From assembly GCA_937996825.1 (NCBI GenBank), contig CALKUJ010000223.1, positions 1 through 21,886 on the forward strand: a stretch of DNA of 21,886 nt. Direction: 5' to 3'. Positions 14,158 through 21,886 of the stretch are shown in pieces. Source of the DNA: an uncultured Polynucleobacter sp. GTDB taxonomy: Bacteria; Pseudomonadota; Gammaproteobacteria; Burkholderiales; Burkholderiaceae. The translations under genes and the position numbers were made by a program. The stretch's first letter is position 1. Each line of letters opens with the position of its first letter. Below the pieces are notes generated by a model. That model did not search any database. It worked only from the letters and a program-made list of their open reading frames with translations, and had not been told where the DNA came from.

Positions 14158-16401
14158 ATGAACGCACGCACCAACCGCAACGCACTGCAAGCCCTGCTGG
14201 ACAAAGCCATTGCGCATCAGCACGCGGGTGAGAACGACGAAGCCAAAGCTTTGTTTGCACAAGCCTTAAAGCTGGATGCCAACAATGCCGTGGCGCTGTA
14301 TTCACTCAGTGCCATTGCCTCTACGCAAGGCAACTTTGCCGAGGCCTTGGCACACATCGAAAAAGTAGTGGCCAGTTCACCTAAGTTTGCGCAAGCGCAT
14401 TTGGCCTATTCGGTCATCTTGTTTAACTTGGGTCGCATGGACGAATCACTCAAAGCGGTGCAGAAGGCTTTGAAGGTCGAGCCCACACTGCCCGGCGCAC
14501 AAGCCCACCTCGACACCGTGCGCTTGGCACACGCCAGCAACGGCGGTGGCAATGCGAGCCCCAGCCATCCGCAAGTGGTGACCTTCAACACACAAGCCAT
14601 CGCCCTGCAAGGCGCTGGCCAACATGCGCAAGCCGAACAACTGCTGCGCCAAGCTTTGGCCTTAGATGCCAACAATTTTTTAACGCTTTACTCATTAGGA
14701 GTGGCACGCTCTGCGCAAATGGATTCACCCGGCGCGTTGGCATTTTTCAGCCAAGCCTGTGAGTCATCCCCCCATTTGCCACTGGGTCACTTTGCCAAAG
14801 CCAAAACCTTGCATGACCTCGGACTTGCCGAAGACGCATTGACTGTGTATGACCAAGCCATTGCGGCTGACCCGCACTACATGGAGGCCTACACCAACAA
14901 AGCCGCCCTGTTGCAAGCCATGAACCGTCACCACGACGCACTGCTGTGCCTGACGGCCGCCACCGACATCAACCCAGACCATGTGCGCGCCTTGGAAGGC
15001 CAAGGCCAACTGCTGGGCCAGTACAAGCAATACACATTGGCCACACGTGCTTTTGCACACGCCTTGCAAGTGGCGCCTGACTACGCCTATGGCGAAGGTC
15101 ACCTCATGGGCGCGCGCTTGAGCAACTGCGACTGGACCGACTTTGAAGCCTCGAAGGCTCGCATCATTGCGGGCATTGAAGATGGCAAGCTCACCTGCGG
15201 CCCCTTGACCATCATGGCCATCACCGACGATGCAGCCATCATTCGCAAATGTGCCGAGCTGTATGCCGCCGACAAATACCAAGCCTCGCCCAACCCGTTG
15301 TGGAAAGGCGAGACCTACCAGCACCGCAAAAAACGCGTGGGCTTTATGTCTGCCGACTTCCGCGTGCACCCTGTGGGCTATTTGCTAATTGGCTTGATCG
15401 AGCAATTCGACAAATCGCAGTTTGAACTGACGGGTTTCTTCACCGGCGTGAGCGACAACAGCGACTTGTGGAAACGCTACCGCTGCGCCTTTGACCATTA
15501 CATCGATTGCCACGGCATGACCAGCCTCGATGTGGCCAAGCTCATGCGTGCCATGGAAATCGATGTGCTCATCGACCTGTCGGGCCACACCGAAGGCACA
15601 CGCCTAGACATCTTGGCGCACCGCCCTGCCCCTGCGCAAGTGACGTACTTGGGCTTTCCCGGTACCTTGGGCCTGCCCTACATCGACTACCTCATTTCAG
15701 ACCCACGCATCATCCCCGACGAGCTAGAGCAGCACTACGGCGAGAAGATTTTGAAGTTGCCACACTGCTACCTGCCGCGTGATGACTCGGTCGTGCCCTC
15801 GCCCGAAACACCCAAACGATCAGACTTTGGCTTGCCCGAAGAAGGCGTGGTGTTTTGCAGCTTTAACCACGATTACAAAATCAACCCACCCCTCTTCAAA
15901 GTGTGGATGGACTTGCTCAAAGAAGTGCCGGGCAGCGTGCTGTGGCTGATGAAGCTCAACGAAGGCGCACACACCAACCTGACCCAAAGCGCCCGCGACC
16001 ACGGCGTGGACCCCGAGCGCATCATCTTTGCCTCGCGCTTGCCGCGCGTGGAAGATCACCTGGCCCGCTATCGCTTGGCCGATGTGTTCATTGACACCTT
16101 CCCCTACAACGGTCACACCACCGCCGGCGATGCGCTGCGCGCTGGCCTGCCCGTGGTCAGCCTGTGCGGCGGCAGCTTTGCCTCACGCGTGGCCGCTAGT
16201 TTGTTGCATGACGTGGGCATGCCTGAGTTGGCTTGCTACAGCTATCAGGAATATCACGACAAGGCTTTGCAGATGGCGACGGATGAACCTGTTCGGACGC
16301 ATTACAAGGGGCAGTTGCAGATGCGGATGGATGAGAAAGTTTGGCCGCCAACACCTGGTGCACAGGCGGAAGCCGTTAAAGAACTTTTGGCAAAGCTATG
16401 A
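14158..16401 (+). CDS. TPR/GT41 O-glycosyltransferase (SPINDLY/OGT type), 747 aa
   Basis: This is a second, larger protein O-glycosyltransferase of family GT41. Residues 1 to about 330 form an extended TPR array in two blocks (first about 1-120, second about 135-330), separated by a Gly/Ser/Asn-rich linker near HASNGGGNASPSH. The catalytic half shows FRVHPVGYLL (His404), DLSGHTEGTRLDIL, TYLGFPGTLGLPYIDY, FNHDYKINP (Lys574) and PYNGHTTAGDALRAGLP (about 649-665), all matching GT41 consensus, so it should be active. AAGGA at 14144-14148 may serve as the ribosome site, about 9 nt before the ATG. Its stop overlaps the next start by 4 nt, so translation is likely coupled. It differs from the leftward GT41 paralogue in its longer TPR part and its intact NGHTT motif, so the two may serve different proteins or different donors. 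Confidence 0.92.
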   Translation: MNARTNRNALQALLDKAIAHQHAGENDEAKALFAQALKLDANNAVALYSLSAIASTQGNFAEALAHIEKVVASSPKFAQAHLAYSVILFNLGRMDESLKAVQKALKVEPTLPGAQAHLDTVRLAHASNGGGNASPSHPQVVTFNTQAIALQGAGQHAQAEQLLRQALALDANNFLTLYSLGVARSAQMDSPGALAFFSQACESSPHLPLGHFAKAKTLHDLGLAEDALTVYDQAIAADPHYMEAYTNKAALLQAMNRHHDALLCLTAATDINPDHVRALEGQGQLLGQYKQYTLATRAFAHALQVAPDYAYGEGHLMGARLSNCDWTDFEASKARIIAGIEDGKLTCGPLTIMAITDDAAIIRKCAELYAADKYQASPNPLWKGETYQHRKKRVGFMSADFRVHPVGYLLIGLIEQFDKSQFELTGFFTGVSDNSDLWKRYRCAFDHYIDCHGMTSLDVAKLMRAMEIDVLIDLSGHTEGTRLDILAHRPAPAQVTYLGFPGTLGLPYIDYLISDPRIIPDELEQHYGEKILKLPHCYLPRDDSVVPSPETPKRSDFGLPEEGVVFCSFNHDYKINPPLFKVWMDLLKEVPGSVLWLMKLNEGAHTNLTQSARDHGVDPERIIFASRLPRVEDHLARYRLADVFIDTFPYNGHTTAGDALRAGLPVVSLCGGSFASRVAASLLHDVGMPELACYSYQEYHDKALQMATDEPVRTHYKGQLQMRMDEKVWPPTPGAQAEAVKELLAKL

Positions 16402-17618
16402 AGTTCATCATTGAATCCTCCTCTGTCCCAATCTACAACCGGATTGCGACTGCATTTGCAAAAACCTTGATGGAGTTTGGGCATATCGTTCATTTCATCG
16501 ATGCAAGTGGATTCAATGACACAGATTTTGTGAACACGATCAATGGCATTGAGATTGATTACTACATCTCAACAAACGAGCTAAACGTCGTTCAAAAGAA
16601 ATCAGAATTTGATGACTCGTTTTTGTTTGAAAAATTACAAGCAAAAATTATTTTCATTCATCACGACAACTTATTCAGTGCTTTTCATAGCATCAGCTAT
16701 ATCGCGAACAAGCTTCAGGCATTAACCAATATCAGTCAGCGGAGCTACCACTTCTGCTTGGAAGAGTCGAATATTGATTTACTGAAAGCTGCAGGCATAA
16801 CAAATGCAGTCAAGATCAATCACGCCAGTGAGTTCACAGCCGCTCCTATCGTGACTCAGTCGCAATGGGGCGTGACATTCATTGGACATTTAATGTCCAG
16901 CCTAAACCTCTATCCTGCTGACAGCGTACCAGGTGGTAACCACCTACAAGTGATGGCGTGGAACAGATTCAGCCAGAGCTCGTATGCAGTCCAGCCTGAT
17001 ATTGAAAACCTTGTTCAAGACCCGCACGTCTTGGCCTCACTTGGACCTGATGCAGATAAGAATCTATTAGCCACCCAACAATTTCTGGTGGCTGGTTTAA
17101 ATAAATTTTCTTCGCCGATGCGCGGACAATTAATTTCCACTATCAAAAATCATCGAGTCGATATTTTTGGTGGGGACTTGTCCTATGGACGAATCGATAA
17201 CCCCTTGCTCGTTCTTCAACAAAGCAACGTTCACTATCAACCTGCTACTCAGAACTATCAGGATGCTTGCGGGATCTATCAATCCTCACGTATCAACTTG
17301 AACATTAGTTCTCTACAATTTGACACAGCAGTGAACAACCGCATTTTTGATGTCGTGCTTTCAGGTGGATTTGTTTTGACTGATAGGCGCAAAGATTTAT
17401 TTGATATTTGTTCATTCGCCGACGCAATTAGCTTCGAAACACCCGAAGAAATGAACGAAAAAATTGCCTACTACAGCGACACAGCGAACAATGTGCGCTA
17501 TTTTGATTTGAAGATGGCCATTCACGAAGAATTCAAATCAAGCTTTACTTACATCAATGCCATTGATCATATTTTGAAATGCATCGCCCCACTTGATGAT
17601 GCAAACCACTTGAGATAA
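16398..17618 (+). CDS. CgeB-like glycosyltransferase family protein, 406 aa
   Basis: This looks like a GT-B glycosyltransferase with a C-terminal domain of the CgeB/Glyco_trans_1_2 type. The key region is about residues 300-345: RINLNISSLQFDTAVNNRIF followed by DVVLSGGFVLTDRRKDLFD, which matches the nucleotide-sugar binding pattern of that family (LNxS...RxFEaxacGgfxltD). The N-terminal half is diverged and has no signal peptide or membrane helix. It starts inside the previous stop (ATGA overlap), so it is in the same operon as the GT41 gene. From here the sequence is visibly richer in A and T than the upstream GT41 genes, which suggests a different origin for the downstream block. The sugar donor is unknown. 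Confidence 0.75.
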   Translation: MKFIIESSSVPIYNRIATAFAKTLMEFGHIVHFIDASGFNDTDFVNTINGIEIDYYISTNELNVVQKKSEFDDSFLFEKLQAKIIFIHHDNLFSAFHSISYIANKLQALTNISQRSYHFCLEESNIDLLKAAGITNAVKINHASEFTAAPIVTQSQWGVTFIGHLMSSLNLYPADSVPGGNHLQVMAWNRFSQSSYAVQPDIENLVQDPHVLASLGPDADKNLLATQQFLVAGLNKFSSPMRGQLISTIKNHRVDIFGGDLSYGRIDNPLLVLQQSNVHYQPATQNYQDACGIYQSSRINLNISSLQFDTAVNNRIFDVVLSGGFVLTDRRKDLFDICSFADAISFETPEEMNEKIAYYSDTANNVRYFDLKMAIHEEFKSSFTYINAIDHILKCIAPLDDANHLR

Positions 17619-17623
17619 ACCCC

Positions 17624-18610
17624 ATGAAAATTGTCATCCTCATCCCTTTAGGTTCTCGCACAGGTGGCCCAGAAGCGCTTCATCAACTCTCCGACGCCCT
17701 CTTACAACAAGGCCACGATGCCATTGTTTGGTATGTGTTACCCAGCGACATTGATGGTATTAAAGATCTTTACAGCCGAGGTCAACTCTCTAGCGAAACA
17801 ATCTTAGATATCGGACATCGCCCCTCTGAGATAGACGAATACAAAGCATACAAAACAGTCACGGAGGCACGCATCCAACTATCTAAAGACATGTGCTTTG
17901 TGATTCCAGAGGTCTACATCGAACTGGTGAAGTACTTTGACTTCTGCAAACATCTAGTTTGGTGGCTGAGCGTAGACAACGCATTTGGTTATTTGGCTAA
18001 CGGCCAAGTCAACTTGAACTATTTACGCAAAAAGAACTGTTTTCACGGTTATCAGTCAAACTACGCCAAAAACTTTTTAGATGCCATTCATTTGCACCAG
18101 AGTTACGCACTGTCTGATCACACGCCAAAGTTGGAAGCAAGCACACCTCCGCCACGTAAGCATTCGGTTTCTATTAACGCTGGTGGCAAAGTCATTTTTG
18201 ATGTGGACAAACTAGCAAAAGATATTCAAGAGGCATGCGGGTGCGACGTGCACTTGCTGCGCAATATGACGCGTGAACAAGTTTACGAATCACTTGAAAG
18301 CAGCAAGCTTTATATAGATCTTGCCAACTTTCCTGGCAAAGATCGCATGCCGCGTGAAGCTTTACTACGCGGTGCTTGCGTGTTTGTTACAGCATCAGGG
18401 GCAGGTCACGGCGTTGACTTTGACTTACCCAGCGAGTTCGTTTTTGATGTCAACGACATCGACATGGTGGCAGGCGCTGCGAAGCGTGTGTTGGATCACT
18501 ATCCGTTTTATCTAACGTTGATGCAACCTGCGATTGACCGTGTGCACAGAGAAGAATTGATATTCCAGCGTGAAGTGGCAACGTTGATGCATGCCATCAC
18601 TGGCAACTGA
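17624..18610 (+). CDS. GT-B-like glycosyltransferase, 328 aa
   Basis: The protein begins MKIVILIPLGSRTGGPEALH, the usual N-terminal Rossmann strand and Gly-rich turn of GT4-like enzymes. At about residues 236-258 it has NFPGKDRMPREALLRGACVF, in the place where GT4 enzymes carry the E-x7-E donor-binding motif, although only a single acidic residue is clear. No membrane segment is seen. The gene is only 5 bp after the CgeB-like gene and 16 bp before glf, so all are in one operon. A role in glycan extension is likely from context; an inactive or very diverged transferase cannot be excluded. Confidence 0.65.
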   Translation: MKIVILIPLGSRTGGPEALHQLSDALLQQGHDAIVWYVLPSDIDGIKDLYSRGQLSSETILDIGHRPSEIDEYKAYKTVTEARIQLSKDMCFVIPEVYIELVKYFDFCKHLVWWLSVDNAFGYLANGQVNLNYLRKKNCFHGYQSNYAKNFLDAIHLHQSYALSDHTPKLEASTPPPRKHSVSINAGGKVIFDVDKLAKDIQEACGCDVHLLRNMTREQVYESLESSKLYIDLANFPGKDRMPREALLRGACVFVTASGAGHGVDFDLPSEFVFDVNDIDMVAGAAKRVLDHYPFYLTLMQPAIDRVHREELIFQREVATLMHAITGN

Positions 18611-18626
18611 TAGAAAAGAGAAATTT

Positions 18627-19727
18627 ATGAATTACGACTACCTCATCGTTGGCGCAGGTTTTTCGGGCAGCGTCTGCGCCGAACAACTTGCGGCAGCTGG
18701 CAAAAAAGTATTGCTGATTGACAAACGCACACACATTGGTGGGAATGCCTATGACCAACTGGATGAACATGGCGTCTTAATTCATCCTTATGGCCCTCAC
18801 ATTTTTCACACTAATTCAAAAAAAGTATTTGCTTACCTGTCGCAATTCACGGATTGGAAGTTTTATGAACACCGCGTGCTTGCTAACTTACATGGGGAGC
18901 TATTTCCCATCCCCATCAATCGAACGACGCTAAACAAGCTATACAAACTTGATCTCACCGAAGAGCAAGCAAAGGAATATTTTGAAAAGGTTCGTGTACA
19001 TGGCTTGACAAATAAGACCAGTGAAGACGTCGTCCTCGGCAGTATTGGTCATGACTTATGCGACAAATTTTTCCGTGGCTATTCGCAAAAGCAATGGGGA
19101 CTCGATCTTTCAGAACTGTCCGCAGGCGTCGCAGCACGTATACCAACTCGCACCAATGATGATGACCGGTATTTCACTGACACCTATCAATTCATGCCTG
19201 CGCAAGGTTACACAAGGATGTTTGAGTGTTTACTGAACAACCCCAACATCACCCTGCAGTTGGATGCAGATTTTGAAGATGTAAAAAAACAAGCGCAATT
19301 CAAACACTTGATTTACACAGGGCCCATTGACAGTTACTTTGAACACTGTCACGGCAAGTTGCCATATCGCAGCCTGAGGTTTGAACACACACACCTTGCC
19401 GGTGTGGATAAATACCAAGCGGTGGGTACAGTGAATTTCCCTGTAGATCAAGACTACACACGCATCACCGAGTTCAAACACCTCACGATGCAGCAGCATG
19501 ACAGTACGTCCATTGTCAAGGAGTATCCAACCTCCGAAGGCGATCCTTATTACCCAATTCCTCGTCCTGAAAACGAAGCCTTGTTTAAAAAGTACCAGGA
19601 AATGGCTGATAACACGAGCCACGTCACCTTTGTGGGCCGACTGGCTCAATACCGTTACTACAACATGGATCAAGTTGTAGCTGCCGCTCTAGAAACATCC
19701 AAACAACTATTGAACCAAAGCGAATGA
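18627..19727 (+). CDS. glf: UDP-galactopyranose mutase
   Basis: This flavoenzyme converts UDP-galactopyranose to UDP-galactofuranose in the cytoplasm, supplying Galf for cell-surface glycans. At 366 residues it matches the usual length (E. coli Glf is 367). The FAD-binding dinucleotide fold is at residues 5-14 (YLIVGAGFSG), with RTHIGGNAYD at about 35-44, and GPHIFHTN, DLCDKFFRGYSQKQWG and LRFEHTH are all typical of the family. The C-terminus with GRLAQYRYYNMDQVV is the FAD/substrate motif. I chose the ATG at 18627, preceded by AAAGAG, over an in-frame ATG at 18591 that lies inside the previous gene. It overlaps the next gene by 4 nt. Its presence says the glycan made here probably contains Galf. 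Confidence 0.95.
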   Translation: MNYDYLIVGAGFSGSVCAEQLAAAGKKVLLIDKRTHIGGNAYDQLDEHGVLIHPYGPHIFHTNSKKVFAYLSQFTDWKFYEHRVLANLHGELFPIPINRTTLNKLYKLDLTEEQAKEYFEKVRVHGLTNKTSEDVVLGSIGHDLCDKFFRGYSQKQWGLDLSELSAGVAARIPTRTNDDDRYFTDTYQFMPAQGYTRMFECLLNNPNITLQLDADFEDVKKQAQFKHLIYTGPIDSYFEHCHGKLPYRSLRFEHTHLAGVDKYQAVGTVNFPVDQDYTRITEFKHLTMQQHDSTSIVKEYPTSEGDPYYPIPRPENEALFKKYQEMADNTSHVTFVGRLAQYRYYNMDQVVAAALETSKQLLNQSE

Positions 19728-20515
19728 TGAATCCAATCTTTTCAAACTTCCTCAATGCACTTGCAGAATCAGGTCTTCATGCTGCATATCCATTGATACC
19801 AGAACATTTAGAGAACCCATTGGATGAAAAAATTGCCAATGAGTTGCGCGCCATTTGCACCTCACACTTCATTCGTCAACGCTCTAGCAAATTGAATGCG
19901 CTGTTCAATTTGAAACGATCCGGATTTAACCCAACCGTTGTGTTCGACGTTGGCGCGCAGGTGGGTACACCAGAGCTTTACAACGCCTATCCTGATGCTC
20001 ACCATGTTTTCATTGAACCAGTGGCTGAATGTTTGCCAATCTTGAATGACATTGCTGGGCAATTGAAATCCGCGACGGTAGTCAATTGCGCTGTCAGCAA
20101 TGTCAACGGCACCACCTCATTGAGCGTGACACCCTCTCGCCAATATTCATCCATTGACACAAAAATGGGCGACGAATCTCGTGAAATCGAAGTTAAAACC
20201 GTTGACTCCATTTACGAAGACATTCATATCGAAGGCCCAGTCCTTTTAAAAATTGATGTGGACGGCATTGAAGTCAAAGTGCTTCAGGGCGCAAAGTCAA
20301 TTCTGCGCAATGACTGCGTCGTAGTGATTGAAGCTTCTATTGCAGATGAAAGCCCACGATTCAATCGCGTTGTGGAATACCTATCGAGCTATGGCTATGA
20401 GGTGTATGACATCGTTGACCCGCTCTATCGCCAGAGTGATTGGCATTTGTGGCAAGTCGATTTGATCTTTGTAAAAACCCAATCCCCAACTTGGGGATCT
20501 AAGGCGTACAACTAA
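19724..20515 (+). CDS. FkbM-family methyltransferase, 263 aa
   Basis: This is a SAM-dependent O-methyltransferase of the FkbM family, which often methylates sugars of surface glycans. The SAM-binding strand and loop are TVVFDVGAQVGTPELY at about residues 70-85. FIEPVAE follows at about residue 95, and LLKIDVDGIEVKVLQGA at about 170-186 is the conserved FkbM block. The first 60 residues are a family-specific N-terminal extension. It starts inside the glf stop region (overlap of 4 nt), with two ATGs in tandem. Sugar methylation of the glycan built by this operon is inferred from context. Confidence 0.85.
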   Translation: MMNPIFSNFLNALAESGLHAAYPLIPEHLENPLDEKIANELRAICTSHFIRQRSSKLNALFNLKRSGFNPTVVFDVGAQVGTPELYNAYPDAHHVFIEPVAECLPILNDIAGQLKSATVVNCAVSNVNGTTSLSVTPSRQYSSIDTKMGDESREIEVKTVDSIYEDIHIEGPVLLKIDVDGIEVKVLQGAKSILRNDCVVVIEASIADESPRFNRVVEYLSSYGYEVYDIVDPLYRQSDWHLWQVDLIFVKTQSPTWGSKAYN

Positions 20516-20542
20516 ATCAACGAATCTTCACTAGGAGTAATC

Positions 20543-21235
20543 ATGTCGCGTACAAGCACTGACGGTTTTAAAGCATTCAATCTATTAAAAGGAAATGGCA
20601 TCGAAATTGGCGCCCTATCTAACCCATTCGATTTAGATGCAAATGTTCTCTATGCAGACACTGTTCCACCAGACGTTATGGCGGAGCAACTCAAAAACAA
20701 CGAAGGGAAAGTGTATTTAGAACGAAAATTAGTTGATGTGAGCATCTTGCTTGAAGCTCCTTTTTATAACTTCAAGAATATAGAAAGCAATACACTCGAT
20801 TTCTGTACGAGCTCAAATGTCATTGAGCATCATCCTAATCCAATTTATTTTTTACTTGAACAATTCAGAGTCATCAAACCTGGCGGTCATGTGTACGTAA
20901 AAATTCCTAACAAAGAATTCACATATGACAGATCCCGAATTCCAACACCTATTTCTTATTTAGAAAAAAAATTTATTGATTTCGATTTTTCTGATGAGTA
21001 CATGAGAGCTCTCGACATAGTTAAAAACTCTGTCGGACACCTTGATTACCTTGGAAAAGGTGAGGAAATGGCAACATCAATCACAAAAAATCGCGACGGG
21101 CATCACCACTTTTTCGTATTTGATCCAGAGTCAACCTATGACATGATTAACACTCTGAAAAAATATCAAACATTCCGACTCATCTTTTTCAATTTAGAAG
21201 ATGGCAACGTACATTTTGCTTTGCAAAAAAAATAA
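20543..21235 (+). CDS. Class I SAM-dependent methyltransferase, 230 aa
   Basis: This is a small Methyltransf_11-like protein. NGIEIGALSNPFDLD (about residues 18-32) sits at the SAM-binding motif I, though with a nonstandard glycine pattern. SSNVIEHHPNPIYFLLEQF is the usual motif after strand 4, and FRVIKPGGHVYVKIPN at about 109-124 is the classical post-motif. A good ribosome site (AGGAG, 20533-20537) lies 5 bp before the ATG. The gene is 27 bp downstream of the FkbM gene and is the last of the operon, followed by a hairpin terminator. It is the most AT-rich gene in the window, which suggests recent acquisition. The substrate is unknown; the glycan or a nucleotide sugar is likely. Confidence 0.8.
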   Translation: MSRTSTDGFKAFNLLKGNGIEIGALSNPFDLDANVLYADTVPPDVMAEQLKNNEGKVYLERKLVDVSILLEAPFYNFKNIESNTLDFCTSSNVIEHHPNPIYFLLEQFRVIKPGGHVYVKIPNKEFTYDRSRIPTPISYLEKKFIDFDFSDEYMRALDIVKNSVGHLDYLGKGEEMATSITKNRDGHHHFFVFDPESTYDMINTLKKYQTFRLIFFNLEDGNVHFALQKK

Positions 21236-21248
21236 TAAATACAACTAG

Positions 21249-21283
21249 AGTCGCCGCTCAATTCGCTGAGCAGCGACTCTTTT
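21249..21283. terminator. Terminator hairpin between convergent genes
   Basis: AGTCGCCGCTCA (21249-21260) and TGAGCAGCGACT (21267-21278) form a 12-bp stem with one mismatch, around a 6-nt loop. CTTTT follows on the plus strand. On the minus strand the mismatch becomes a G-U pair and a T-rich stretch follows. It lies between the methyltransferase stop and the stop of the second octad-repeat gene, so it can serve both directions. Confidence 0.8.
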
Positions 21284-21287
21284 GCGT

Positions 21288-21886
21288 TTACTTACCCATC
21301 AACCCAATCAACTGAGCCGAAGTCAACGCCCCAATCTGCGTCGCAGACAAAGCATTGACCTGATCAGCACTCAAAGCCTTCAAGTCGGCCACTTCCATCG
21401 CCGCCACTTGTGAGGTAGTCAAAGCTTTCACCTGACCTGTGCTCAAGGCTGCAATATCAGCCGTCTCCAGCGCTTTGACTTGCGATGTAGTCAAAGCCGC
21501 CACTTGCGATGTGCCCATTGAGCCTACTTGCGTTGCAGTCAATGCCACAACAGAAGCGGTGGTCAAGGCTGCCACTTGAGAAGTGGTCATGCCACCCACT
21601 TGGCTCGTCGTCAGCGCGGACACCAAAGCAGCAGTCAAGTCAGCCACTTGCGAAGTGGTCAATGCAGCCACTTGCGCTGTAGACAAGGCCGACACGCTAG
21701 CTGCAGGCAACGCACCCAGCTGAGTGCTGGTCAATGTTTGCACAGTACCTGTCGTCAATCCAGCCAAGGCACCGCTGCTGAGCGACTTCACTTGCGTGGA
21801 AGTCAACACAGCCACTTGCGTGGTGGTCAACGCACCCACTTGCGCAGAACTCAACACCAAATGTCAGCAGACTCCAAAGCTTTCAC
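21288..21886 (-). CDS. Second octapeptide-repeat protein, C-terminal part, frameshifted
   Basis: This is the 3' end of a gene encoding the same octad repeat as the giant protein. After the frameshift, 23 octads (such as LTTSQVAA, LSTGQVKA, LETADIAA) run in strict register from 21854 to 21303 and end with LMGK and TAA. The first ten codons from the right edge, VKALESADIW, are also octad sequence but in another frame, which would stop two codons later. One missing base near 21857 restores LESADIWV followed by LSSAQVGA in perfect phase. The giant protein has the similar LETADIWG. The break is either a sequencing error in a G run (TGG GTG) or a true disabling mutation. The rest of the gene, including its start and promoter, is outside the window. 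The repeats here are more uniform and more valine-rich than in the giant copy. Confidence 0.85.
21303..21854 (-). repeat. 23 tandem octapeptide coding repeats, second copy
   Basis: The block is exactly 552 nt (23 units of 24 nt), with consensus LTTSQVAA. Asp-type units LETADIAA and MEVADLKA interrupt the Gln-type units, as in the large array at 2124-8147. Opposite orientation to that array means the two could pair as inverted repeats, though DNA identity between them appears low. Confidence 0.85.

Noticed and set aside
18591..18626. Upstream ATG for glf
   Set aside because: It lies within the previous gene. The FAD-binding fold starts directly after the ATG at 18627, which has a purine-rich ribosome site.

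Overview
The window looks like a chromosomal flagellar and surface-glycan region of a Gram-negative proteobacterium. Protein style and gene content fit Betaproteobacteria, perhaps Burkholderiales/Comamonadaceae, but no rRNA or housekeeping marker is present, so this is a moderate-confidence guess. No tRNA, rRNA, IS element or CRISPR array was seen.

Left block (1-8240). A long flagellin gene runs leftward off the window. Divergent from it is a gene for a 2049-residue protein that is almost entirely one octapeptide repeat: 251 consecutive octads, no net register slip and no cysteine. The 291-bp gap between them carries a -24/-12 (sigma-54 type) promoter for each gene. Midway between the two promoters is a cluster of GGCAA/TTGCC boxes at equal distances from both predicted start sites, which looks like a shared enhancer. 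A perfect 17-bp hairpin with a T tail ends the giant gene and the convergent metallopeptidase gene.

Middle block (8242-13345, leftward). In transcription order: a 154-aa TPR-like protein, a TPR/GT41 (SPINDLY/OGT-type) glycosyltransferase, and an M10 serralysin-type metallopeptidase with about five degenerate N-terminal repeats and one RTX motif. A -24/-12 promoter precedes the TPR gene.

Right block (13346-21235, rightward). An operon of tightly spaced or overlapping genes: a GT2 glycosyltransferase, a second and longer TPR/GT41 enzyme, a CgeB-like glycosyltransferase, another GT-B-like glycosyltransferase, UDP-galactopyranose mutase (glf), an FkbM methyltransferase and a class I SAM methyltransferase. 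The later genes are visibly more AT-rich. Another -24/-12 promoter precedes the first gene. A hairpin at 21249 separates this operon from a convergent, partial second octapeptide-repeat gene (23 further octads) that carries an apparent 1-nt frameshift near 21857.

Working model (inference): flagellin, the giant octad-repeat protein and both GT41 operons share one sigma-54 flagellar programme. The GT41 enzymes O-glycosylate flagellin and/or the Ser/Thr-rich octad proteins. The downstream genes build and methylate a glycan that may contain galactofuranose. The octad-repeat protein is the most novel element.
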